Positions 1 to 5,737 of a stretch of DNA of 7,585 nt are shown piece after piece. The translations under genes and the position numbers were made by a program. How positions within the stretch are numbered: position 1 is the stretch's first letter; each line of letters opens with the position of its first letter. The notes beneath the pieces are model-generated. The model ran no database searches and was not told the DNA's origin. It saw only the letters and a list, made by a program, of their open reading frames with translations. This DNA is from Nanohaloarchaea archaeon PL-Br10_U2g5 (GTDB taxonomy: Archaea > Halobacteriota > Halobacteria > Halobacteriales > Haloferacaceae), in NCBI GenBank assembly GCA_001564205.1, contig LKMY01000074.1:1-7585 (forward strand), written 5' to 3'.

Positions 1-15
1 ACTGTACGGCGATCG

Positions 16-1263
16 TCACTCGTACAGCGGGTGCTCCGTACAGAGTTCGACGACGCGTTCGCCGACCTCGTAGATCACGTCTTCGCTGTCGACGTTGTCG
101 ACGACGCGGTAGATGAGATCGCCGACCTCGGCGATCGCATCCTCGTCGAAACCACGCGTGGTGAGCCCGGCGGTCCCGACACGGATACCCGAGGGGTTGA
201 ACGGCGAGCGCGTCTCCCCGGGGACGGTGTTTCCGTTGAGCACGATGCCTGCGGCCGCGAGTGCGTCCTCGGCCTCGCCGCCCGGGAGGTCCGGGTGAGA
301 GTCGCGAAGATCGACTAAGACCAGGTGGTTGTCGGTCCCGCCGGAGACGAGCGAGAGCCCGTGGCCTTTGAGCGTCTCGGCGAGCACTTCGGCGTTGTCG
401 ACGACCGACTCCGCGTACGTCTTGAACTCCGGTTCGAGCGCCTCTTTGAACCCGACGGCCTTACCGGCGACGTTGTGCATCAGCGGACCGCCCTGTCCGC
501 CGGGGAACACCGCTTTGTCGATGTCGTCGGCGTGCGCTTCGTCGCACATGATGATCCCACCGCGGCCGGCGCGGATCGTCTTGTGCGTGGAGCCGGTGAC
601 GAAATCCGCGACACCGACCGGAGAGGGGTGGACCCCAGCAGCGACGAGTCCGGTGATGTGTGCGATATCGGCGAGGTGATACGCGTCGACGGCGTCCGCG
701 GCCGCCTGGATCTCCGCCCAGTCGACGGTACGTGGATACGCGGAGTAGCCGGAGACGATGATGTCGGGGTCGAACGCTTCGGCCGTCTCCCGGAGCCCCT
801 CGTAGTCGATGTATCCGGTCTCGGGGTCGACCTCGTACTGCTCGACGTCGTAGATCTGCCCGGTGAAATTCGCGGGATGACCGTGCGAGAGGTGGCCGCC
901 GTGGTTCAGCTCGAGCGAGAGGATCTTGTCACCGGGGTCGAGTGTGGCGAAGTAGACGGCCTGATTGGCCTGTGTTCCTGAGTGGGGTTGGACGTTGACG
1001 TGCTCGGCGCCCCACAGCTCCGTGGCGCGCTCAATGGCCAGCTCCTCGACCTCGTCTGCGTACTCACAGCCGGCGTAGTAGCGCGCGCCGGGATATCCCT
1101 CCGCGTACTTATTTGTGAGAACGCTCCCCTGCGCCTCGAGGACCGCCTCACTGACGTGGTTCTCGCTCGCGATCATCGCAAGCGTCTGCTCTTGTCTCCC
1201 GCGCTCGCCGTCCAACGCGTCAGCGACCGCCGGATCGACTGCTCGGACGTACTCGTTGTCCAT
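16..1263 (-). CDS. glyA: Serine hydroxymethyltransferase
   Basis: This cytoplasmic PLP enzyme interconverts serine and glycine, moving the one-carbon unit to a tetrahydropterin (folate in most organisms, tetrahydromethanopterin in methanogens). The 415 aa length is normal for the family. Visible motifs are the N-terminal IASEN segment (31-35), TNKYAEGYPGARYYAGCEY (50-68), the DIAHITGLVAAG strand (199-210; D199 contacts the PLP ring nitrogen), STHKT with Schiff-base Lys228, FPGGQGGPLMH (253-263), and SGIRVGTAGLTTRGF with substrate-carboxylate Arg361. The loop after the lysine reads RAGRGG instead of the usual GPRGG, which I take as lineage variation. The ATG at 1261-1263 is chosen because an ATTAAT box lies about 27 nt upstream, implying a leaderless transcript. 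The gene is divergent from the TbsP-like regulator; its downstream neighbour is outside the window. The family assignment is secure, but the pterin cofactor cannot be read from the sequence. Confidence 0.97.
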   Translation of the reverse strand: MDNEYVRAVDPAVADALDGERGRQEQTLAMIASENHVSEAVLEAQGSVLTNKYAEGYPGARYYAGCEYADEVEELAIERATELWGAEHVNVQPHSGTQANQAVYFATLDPGDKILSLELNHGGHLSHGHPANFTGQIYDVEQYEVDPETGYIDYEGLRETAEAFDPDIIVSGYSAYPRTVDWAEIQAAADAVDAYHLADIAHITGLVAAGVHPSPVGVADFVTGSTHKTIRAGRGGIIMCDEAHADDIDKAVFPGGQGGPLMHNVAGKAVGFKEALEPEFKTYAESVVDNAEVLAETLKGHGLSLVSGGTDNHLVLVDLRDSHPDLPGGEAEDALAAAGIVLNGNTVPGETRSPFNPSGIRVGTAGLTTRGFDEDAIAEVGDLIYRVVDNVDSEDVIYEVGERVVELCTEHPLYE

Positions 1264-1287
1264 GTATCAATGCGGGTCCGATCGCGC

Positions 1288-1293
1288 ATTAAT
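1288..1293 (-). promoter_or_regulatory. TATA-like box of glyA
   Basis: ATTAAT in a GC-rich setting, centred about 27 nt upstream of the glyA start codon on the minus strand. That is the usual archaeal TATA position for a leaderless transcript. It was identified by position and composition only. Confidence 0.5.
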
Positions 1294-1337
1294 CCTTCCG
1301 TCACGGTGGTGCCGACACGGCTCTGGACGACAGCCGA

Positions 1338-1354
1338 GACAGGTCCCACCTGTC
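1338..1354. repeat. Perfect 7-bp inverted repeat in the glyA/tbsP intergenic region
   Basis: GACAGGT, then CCC, then ACCTGTC form a 17-bp perfect inverted repeat with a 3-nt centre. It lies about 45 bp upstream of the glyA TATA-like box and 75 bp from its start codon. It could be an operator for a dimeric regulator; no T-tract follows it, so it does not look like a terminator. Confidence 0.5.
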
Positions 1355-1394
1355 AGTCGTGTCCACTCGAGAACGACAACAGATCTCCTCGTTC

Positions 1395-1443
1395 TTCTCA
1401 AAAACGCTAAAATGGATTATAGCGGCGCCTGAGTGGTTGAGAA
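1395..1443. repeat. Nested AT-rich palindromes upstream of the TbsP-like gene
   Basis: TTCTCAA (1395-1401) and TTGAGAA (1437-1443) are exact inverted copies. Between them, GCTAAAATG/GATTATAGC (1406-1423) is an 18-bp quasi-palindrome with 7 of 9 pairs matching. The block is much richer in A and T than its surroundings. It ends about 25 bp before the TATA box of the downstream regulator gene, a plausible place for a regulator or upstream activating site. No protein partner can be named. Confidence 0.4.
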
Positions 1444-1468
1444 CCCGTTGTTCCCTCTCCAAATCCCG

Positions 1469-1481
1469 TTAATATTAAATA
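1469..1481 (+). promoter_or_regulatory. TATA box of the TbsP-like gene
   Basis: TTAATATTAAATA is the longest pure A/T run in the intergenic region. It is centred near 1475, which predicts transcription starting near 1500 and a leader of about 10 nt. That leader would hold a purine-rich GAGGAG (1500-1505) ending 4 nt before the ATG, a short but possible Shine-Dalgarno spacing. Confidence 0.65.
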
Positions 1482-1509
1482 CGCATCGGACTTTCATCCG
1501 AGGAGATAG

Positions 1510-2325
1510 ATGGTATCGAATTTACTAGAGGCAGACATCGAAACCGTGCTCGACGCGGCGTTTGCGGGAGGGGACGAAGAGCTCTTCGTCGTCGATCCGG
1601 CCGGAGAGACGATCGTCTCGCTGATCGAGGTGGCAGTCGACCGTGAGGACCTCCCGCAGCTGTCGATGCTCGTCGACGAGCGGACGATAAAAAACGTGAT
1701 GGACGATTTTCTCATCGCGTCGAAAGCCGCCGATCTCGTCGCGAACGGGTCGCTGGACCTCCGACTACTTCCGAGGGCCGTCGACAACGCACTGTTTGTG
1801 TCACCGTCCCGCGTCTTCGTGCTGGTGAGCACGGACGACCGCGTCGCCGCTCTCTCCACCGAGGACGGCGACTTCGTCTCCGACGTGTTCGAGACCAACC
1901 GTACCGCGTTCGAGACGGCGGAGACGTACGGGCTCCGGACCCCGGCTATCAGTCGCATTCGGGAGACGATGGCGGCCGAGATCGGCGCGGAGACGCGAGA
2001 CGACTTCGACGCCGTGCTCTCCGCGATGGAGTCGACTCATGACAGCGGCGGCGGACTCGACGAGGTGACGGTTTCCCTGCTCGTCGCAGCGAAAAACGAC
2101 GTACTGCTCTACGACATCTCCAAGTGGGGCGAGGACGTCGGAATCGCTTCGAAGGCGACGTTCTCCCGGACGAAAACCCGGCTCGAGGATCTCGGTATCA
2201 TCGACACGGAGAAGGTGCCGATCGATGTCGGTCGTCCGCGGCTCCGGCTCAAACTGGGCGACGAGCGGCTTCACGGCGTCGACGCCGCAGAGCTCGCCGA
2301 CGTCGCTATCGATCTGATGACGTAG
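1510..2325 (+). CDS. tbsP: TbsP-like (DUF5821) winged-helix transcriptional regulator
   Basis: This 271-aa soluble protein has an alpha/beta N-terminal domain (about 1-170) opening SNLLEADIETVLDAAF and LFVVDPAGETIVSL. A C-terminal winged helix-turn-helix follows at about 185-250: TVSLLVAAKNDVLLYDISKW, then GIASKATFSRTKTRLEDLGI as the probable recognition region, then a basic wing GRPRLRLKLG. From memory the layout matches the haloarchaea-specific DUF5821 family, whose Haloferax volcanii member TbsP acts with the sugar regulator TrmB at the gapII promoter. That family link is recalled, not searched. There are no membrane segments or cysteines. The ATG start is supported by a strong upstream TATA box and GAGGAG. 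It is divergent from glyA, so the shared intergenic palindromes could include its own binding site (inference). The DNA-binding role is fairly secure; the symbol is less so. Confidence 0.8.
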   Translation: MVSNLLEADIETVLDAAFAGGDEELFVVDPAGETIVSLIEVAVDREDLPQLSMLVDERTIKNVMDDFLIASKAADLVANGSLDLRLLPRAVDNALFVSPSRVFVLVSTDDRVAALSTEDGDFVSDVFETNRTAFETAETYGLRTPAISRIRETMAAEIGAETRDDFDAVLSAMESTHDSGGGLDEVTVSLLVAAKNDVLLYDISKWGEDVGIASKATFSRTKTRLEDLGIIDTEKVPIDVGRPRLRLKLGDERLHGVDAAELADVAIDLMT

Positions 2326-2351
2326 GTCTTCGGACAGTGAACTACCCTTCT

Positions 2352-2383
2352 CGGATCGGCATCCGGCATCCGCGGCTTTTTTT
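2352..2383 (+). terminator. Probable terminator of the TbsP-like gene (hairpin plus T7)
   Basis: CGGAT-CGGC-ATCCG (2352-2365) can form a 5-bp stem with a 4-nt loop. A GC-rich stretch and seven Ts (2377-2383) follow. T-tracts alone can end archaeal transcription, so the Ts are the stronger part of the call. The same T run sits about 27 nt before the next start codon and may also serve as that gene's TATA element. Confidence 0.5.
2377..2383 (+). promoter_or_regulatory. T-tract at TATA position for the YcaO gene
   Basis: T7 is centred at 2380, 27 nt before the ATG at 2407, where a TATA box for a leaderless gene would sit. No better AT-rich element lies between 2326 and 2406. No Shine-Dalgarno sequence precedes the ATG, which fits leaderless translation. 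Confidence 0.4.
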
Positions 2384-2406
2384 CGCTCCTTCGCGTCGGA
2401 CGGTAT

Positions 2407-4098
2407 ATGGATATCGGAGTTGTCGGCGACGGCCCCGCAGTCGACGCCGTCTCGGCCGCACTCGGCGACGTCGAGGTGAACGTGATGCCCGTCGAAGCGT
2501 CGCTGTTGGACGGGTTCGATCTCGCGGTCGTCGTCGATACGGTCGGTGCCGATACGTTCACCACGGCGGACACTCACCTCGATAGCTGGATCGGAATCGA
2601 AGTTGGGGGGCTCGGCGGCGTTCCGATCGCGGAGCTCGACGCCGCGATAACCACCTTCGACGACGCCTGTTACGACTGTCTCCGTCGACGGGTCGCCAGC
2701 GGCGGCGTCAAGTCGGCCGATTCGCCCGCGGGACGCCGGTCTGCCGTGCGATATGCGGGCGCCGTGGCGGGTCGACGAACCATTCAGTTCCTCGCGGGCG
2801 ACCCGGTCGGCGACACGGTCGTCGAGGTGCCCGGTGCCGAGCGGACGCTTCTTCCGACACCGGGCTGTGACTGCGGTGCCGACCCGAGCGGAGCGCTGCC
2901 GCGCGAACACGATCACCGCTCGCTTGACGAGTCGATCGCTCGGGCCGAGAAAGCGGTCGATCCGCGGATCGGCGCGCTCTCTGAGGTCGGCGAACAGGAG
3001 TCGTTTCCGGTGCCGTACTACGTCGCCCGAGTCGCCGACACGACGCCGTTCTCCGACGCGCGAGCCGCCGAATTCGGCGGCGGCGTCGACGCCGCCTGGG
3101 ACGCCGCGTTCATGAAGGCGCTCGGCGAGGGATTAGAGCGGTACGCCGCAGGCGTGTACCGTGAGGCGTCGTTCACGCGGGCCGTCGCCGCGAACGTTCC
3201 GAACCCCGTGACGCCGGACGCATTCGTTCGGCCCGAGAGCGCGGAAACGTACGCCCACGAGGATCGGCTCCTGTGGGTGACCGGTGCGCGTCTCGGCTCC
3301 GGTGAAGCCGTGAGCCTCCCGGCGTCGTTCGTCCACTTCCCGCCGCCTGACCGGCGGTACCGACCCGCGATCACGACAGGGCTCGGCTTGGGGAACTCCG
3401 GCCCGGAGGCGGCGCTGTCTGGACTCTACGAGGCGATCGAGCGCGACGCGACGATGATGAGCTGGTACTCGACCACGGAACCGCTCGCGATCGATATCGA
3501 CGATTCGACGTTCGAAGAGCTACGGAAACGCGCGCGAGCCGAGGATCTCTCCGTGACCCCGCTGCTCGTCACGACCGATATCGACGTGCCCGTCGTCGCC
3601 GTCGGCGTCCATCGCGAGGGTGACTGGCCGCGGTTCGCTGCCGGGTCCGGCGCGGATCTGGACCCGAGTGCGGCGGCTCGGAGCGCGCTCGCGGAAGCGC
3701 TCCAGAACTGGACCGAACTCCGGTCGATGGGGGAGGACGCTGCCGCCGACGAGAGCGCGGCGATCGGGCATCACGCAGATTTTCCCGCGGAGACGCGGGC
3801 GTTCTTCGACCCGGAGGCGTCGGTTTCTGCCGACGCCCTCGGGGAGCCAGCGCTATCGGGAGCCGAAGAGTTGACAGCCGTCGTCGACCGCGTCCAAGCG
3901 GTCGGACTGGAGCCGTACGTCGCGCGGATCACGACTCGGGATCTCGTCGCGCTCGGCTTCGAGGCGGTCCGGGTACTCGTTCCGGGCGCGCAGCCGCTGT
4001 TCACTGGTGAACCGTTCTTCGGCGACCGCGCCAGCGACGTCCCCCGATCGATGGGATTCGAACCGACCCTGGACGGGCCGTACCACCCGTTCCCGTGA
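2407..4098 (+). CDS. YcaO-domain protein with N-terminal zinc/ThiF-like region (putative cyclodehydratase or thioamide-forming enzyme)
   Basis: YcaO proteins use ATP to phosphorylate a peptide backbone amide, giving azolines, amidines or thioamides. Residues about 1-160 form an N-terminal region starting with a nucleotide-fold-like strand (MDIGVVGDGPAVDAV). It contains C88-x2-C91 and C154-x-C156, a likely zinc tetrathiolate as in the ThiF-like half of fused cyclodehydratases. The YcaO domain (about 175-563) shows the ATP/Mg motifs: KALGEGLER (E241, E244, R245), TGLGLGNSGPEAALSGLYEAIERDA (324-348; E342, E345, R346) and ALAEALQNW (E430, Q433). The protein ends PYHPFP, close to the C-terminal PxPxP signature of azoline-forming YcaOs but with one extra residue. 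At 563 aa it is longer than stand-alone YcaOs. No precursor peptide, flavin dehydrogenase, TfuA or protease lies nearby. It follows the regulator by 81 nt and appears to have its own promoter. The family is secure; the substrate is unknown. Confidence 0.85.
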   Translation: MDIGVVGDGPAVDAVSAALGDVEVNVMPVEASLLDGFDLAVVVDTVGADTFTTADTHLDSWIGIEVGGLGGVPIAELDAAITTFDDACYDCLRRRVASGGVKSADSPAGRRSAVRYAGAVAGRRTIQFLAGDPVGDTVVEVPGAERTLLPTPGCDCGADPSGALPREHDHRSLDESIARAEKAVDPRIGALSEVGEQESFPVPYYVARVADTTPFSDARAAEFGGGVDAAWDAAFMKALGEGLERYAAGVYREASFTRAVAANVPNPVTPDAFVRPESAETYAHEDRLLWVTGARLGSGEAVSLPASFVHFPPPDRRYRPAITTGLGLGNSGPEAALSGLYEAIERDATMMSWYSTTEPLAIDIDDSTFEELRKRARAEDLSVTPLLVTTDIDVPVVAVGVHREGDWPRFAAGSGADLDPSAAARSALAEALQNWTELRSMGEDAAADESAAIGHHADFPAETRAFFDPEASVSADALGEPALSGAEELTAVVDRVQAVGLEPYVARITTRDLVALGFEAVRVLVPGAQPLFTGEPFFGDRASDVPRSMGFEPTLDGPYHPFP

Positions 4099-4142
4099 CG
4101 GCGTCCGTGACTCGGGTCACGCGATCGTCTGTCGTGGTCACG
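4094..4142. promoter_or_regulatory. Cluster of four GTGAC/GTCAC half-sites upstream of the cupin gene
   Basis: CGTGAC occurs at 4094-4099 and 4106-4111, and its complement GTCACG at 4116-4121 and 4137-4142. The middle pair forms a perfect 6-bp inverted repeat with a 4-nt centre (TCGG). The two GGTCACG copies (4115-4121 and 4136-4142) are 21 bp apart, about two helical turns. The cluster overlaps the end of the YcaO gene and lies 26-75 bp upstream of the cupin TATA box. It could be an operator array; the middle pair could also be an RNA hairpin ending the YcaO transcript. Confidence 0.4.
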
Positions 4143-4145
4143 TTC

Positions 4146-4157
4146 GGGGCTTGCCCC
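4146..4157. repeat. GGGGC-TT-GCCCC palindrome
   Basis: A 5-bp GC-only inverted repeat with a 2-nt centre, ending 10 nt before the cupin TATA box. A 2-nt loop is too tight for a normal RNA hairpin, and no T-tract follows, so a protein-binding site is as likely as a terminator. Confidence 0.35.
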
Positions 4158-4167
4158 ATCCTTCCGG

Positions 4168-4173
4168 TTTAAG
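4168..4173 (+). promoter_or_regulatory. TATA box of the cupin gene
   Basis: TTTAAG is centred about 27 nt before the cupin ATG, matching a leaderless archaeal promoter. It is the only clear A/T run in the 98-nt gap. Confidence 0.6.
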
Positions 4174-4196
4174 TCGCTCCCCGCCGCGCACCCGGT

Positions 4197-4535
4197 ATGG
4201 ACATCATCCCAGACGCGGACGTCGACGCGGTCGAAGCGGTGGAGGGCGTTTTCCTCACGCAGGGGGCGTCGGGCGAAAAGACGAGCATCCAACGGTTCGT
4301 GATCGGCCCCGGCGAGTCGGTGCCGAAACACGACCATCACCACGAACAGGTCGGCGTGATCACCGAGGGGACGATCACGTTCGTCGTCGACGGCGAGGAC
4401 CGCGTCGTCGGGCCGGGAGACACGTACGTCATTCCGGGCGACGAGCCGCACGCGGCGGTCAATCGCGGCGACGAGCCCGTCGTCGGCTACGACATCTTCT
4501 CGCCGCCGCGGACGAACCCGGACTGGCAGGAGTGA
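4197..4535 (+). CDS. Single-domain cupin protein, probably metal-binding
   Basis: The 112-aa protein is a lone beta-barrel cupin. Motif 1 is GESVPKHDHHHEQVGVITEG (39-58) and motif 2 is GDTYVIPGDEPHAAVN (74-89). Compared with TM1459-type cupins, the probable metal ligands are H45, H47, Q51 and H85, with glutamine at the third position where TM1459 has histidine. No signal peptide or transmembrane helix is seen. Small cupins of this kind range from dioxygenases and isomerases to non-catalytic sugar or metal sensors, so the reaction cannot be assigned. The start is supported by a TATA box 27 nt upstream. It has its own promoter and is not tightly coupled to either neighbour (98 nt before, 79 nt after). 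The fold is secure; the function is unknown. Confidence 0.9.
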   Translation: MDIIPDADVDAVEAVEGVFLTQGASGEKTSIQRFVIGPGESVPKHDHHHEQVGVITEGTITFVVDGEDRVVGPGDTYVIPGDEPHAAVNRGDEPVVGYDIFSPPRTNPDWQE

Positions 4536-4584
4536 CGGATCGGCGATACGAAACACGGGCAACTCCCGCCACTGCCACGCTTCC

Positions 4585-4590
4585 TTTATT
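4585..4590 (+). promoter_or_regulatory. TATA-like box of the GHMP-family gene
   Basis: TTTATT is centred about 27 nt before the ATG at 4615, and the 79-nt gap holds no better candidate. No Shine-Dalgarno sequence precedes the ATG, so a leaderless start is likely. Confidence 0.6.
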
Positions 4591-4596
4591 GGTCGA

Positions 4597-4609
4597 CCCC
4601 GAATCGGGG
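4597..4609. repeat. CCCCG-AAT-CGGGG palindrome between TATA box and start codon
   Basis: A perfect 5-bp inverted repeat with a 3-nt centre, positioned -18 to -6 relative to the start codon. There it would overlap the initiation zone. A bound repressor would block transcription; if the real transcript begins upstream, it would be a hairpin just before the start codon. Confidence 0.45.
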
Positions 4610-4614
4610 ACACA

Positions 4615-5712
4615 ATGGCACGCGCAAGCGCCGGGGCGCGGCTCCACTTCGGCTTCTGTAACCTCAGTCTCTCACACGAGCGGCTGTACGGTGCGCTCGG
4701 GCTCGGGCTCGCGGAGCCGCGCGTCGTCGTCGACGCGGAGCCGGCCGACCGCGTGAGCGTCGTCGTCGAGCGGAGCGGGTCAGCCCCCGCAGGCGACGAG
4801 CGCGAGTCGACCCTCGCACGGGACAGCCGCGAGTACGCGACGATCGCCACTGAACTCCTCGGCGTCGACGGCGCCACCGTCGTTGTCCGCGAGTCGCTCC
4901 CGCGCCACGCGGGACTCGGGAGCGGGACGCAGCTGGCCGCGGCGACGCTCGCGGCGGTGGCGGCGGCACACGACGAGCCGCCTCGCGTTCGCGAGCGGGC
5001 GCCGGCGCTCGGACGGGGCGGCCGGTCCGGCGTCGGCGTCGCGACCTTCGAGGCCGGCGGGTTCGTCCTCGATGCGGGCCACCCGACGGCGCGGTTCACG
5101 ACCGACCGGCCCGCCGACGGCGAGTGGACCGTCCCGCCCGTGGCGGCCCGACACCCCGTCCCGGACGAGTGGCGGTTCCTGCTCGTTCGGCCCGATTCGG
5201 AGCCGGGACGAAACGGAGCCAGCGAGGACGACGCGATGCGAACCGCAGTCGAGCGAGCGGAGCCGGGACTGGCCGACCGGATCGGCGGGATCGTCACCCG
5301 ACGCGTCCTCCCGTCGATCACGGCGGGAAACGCGGAGGGCTTCGGTGCCGCCGTCGCGGAGATCGGTCGGCTCAACGGCGCGTGGTACGCCGACGAGCAG
5401 GGCGGCGTGTATCGCCCCCCGGTCGGTGATATCGTCGCTTCGCTGTCGTCGTCCTCGGCGGTGTTCGGCGCCGGCCAGTCGTCGTGGGGACCCACGGTCT
5501 ACGGCGTCACCGACCGAGAGCATGCGGGTGCGGCCGCGGTAGCCGGGGAACAAGCGCTCGACGAGGCAGGTGTCGGCGGGAGCGTGTCGGTCGTCGAGGC
5601 GGCCGCGGGCGGGGCGCTGGTGCAGAGAGACGACGGGACCGATCCGGAGAGACGACGAGACGGAGCGAGAGCGACGTCGGCGGAAGACGAGTCGAGCGAG
5701 CAACAACACTAA
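4615..5712 (+). CDS. GHMP-fold protein resembling beta-ribofuranosylaminobenzene 5'-phosphate synthase
   Basis: RFAP synthase joins p-aminobenzoate (or 4-hydroxybenzoate) to PRPP with loss of CO2, the first committed step toward tetrahydromethanopterin. The N-terminus (ASAGARLHFGFCNLSLSHER, 4-23) has the family's RLHFGF strand. The GHMP motif 2 reads PRHAGLGSGTQ (96-106), with GSGTQ where most kinases have GSSS or similar. Next comes LGRGGRSGVGVATFEAGGF (132-150) followed by VLDAG, a signature I associate with this family. A C-terminal glycine motif FGAGQSSWGPT lies at 284-294. At 365 aa it is somewhat long. The excess is an acidic/arginine-rich tail (about 338-365), coded by a purine-rich stretch with an 11-bp direct repeat (5625-5635 and 5647-5657). 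The gene ends 25 nt before the HTR-like gene and may be its operon partner. As haloarchaea are thought to use folate-type cofactors, a different product is possible. Confidence 0.82.
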   Translation: MARASAGARLHFGFCNLSLSHERLYGALGLGLAEPRVVVDAEPADRVSVVVERSGSAPAGDERESTLARDSREYATIATELLGVDGATVVVRESLPRHAGLGSGTQLAAATLAAVAAAHDEPPRVRERAPALGRGGRSGVGVATFEAGGFVLDAGHPTARFTTDRPADGEWTVPPVAARHPVPDEWRFLLVRPDSEPGRNGASEDDAMRTAVERAEPGLADRIGGIVTRRVLPSITAGNAEGFGAAVAEIGRLNGAWYADEQGGVYRPPVGDIVASLSSSSAVFGAGQSSWGPTVYGVTDREHAGAAAVAGEQALDEAGVGGSVSVVEAAAGGALVQRDDGTDPERRRDGARATSAEDESSEQQH

Positions 5713-5737
5713 GCGGGACGGCGATCCCATACTGGGT

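Noticed and set aside
325..981. Plus-strand open frames opposite glyA
   Set aside because: They are shadows of a highly conserved SHMT gene and have no promoter or family resemblance of their own.
1264..1509. tRNA or small RNA gene in the glyA/tbsP gap
   Set aside because: No cloverleaf, T-loop GTTCRANNC context or terminator pair was found. The palindromes are better explained as protein sites.
1801..2916. Minus-strand open frame of 371 codons opposite the regulator and YcaO genes
   Set aside because: It has no recognisable motif, is rich in Arg/Asp/Gly, and spans a clear terminator/promoter region of the plus-strand genes.
4099..4196. Hidden precursor peptide for the YcaO enzyme in the gap after it
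   Set aside because: I saw no short open frame with a start and a Cys/Ser/Thr-rich core in this gap or in the gap at 2326-2406.
3771..5495. Long minus-strand open frame of 574 codons across the YcaO, cupin and GHMP genes
   Set aside because: Its composition is low-complexity Arg/Ser/Pro, it crosses three well-recognised plus-strand genes, and open antisense frames are expected in GC-rich DNA with strong third-position bias.
4615..5712. Assignment of the GHMP protein as homoserine or mevalonate kinase
   Set aside because: The GLGSGTQ motif and the GRGGRSGVG/FEAGGF signature fit the RFAP-synthase group and not the GSSS-type kinase motif.
5570..5737. Extended N-terminus for the HTR-like protein
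   Set aside because: The 56 extra residues are arginine-rich low complexity encoded inside the GHMP gene in another frame. The conserved KaiC-like start begins at the ATG at 5738.
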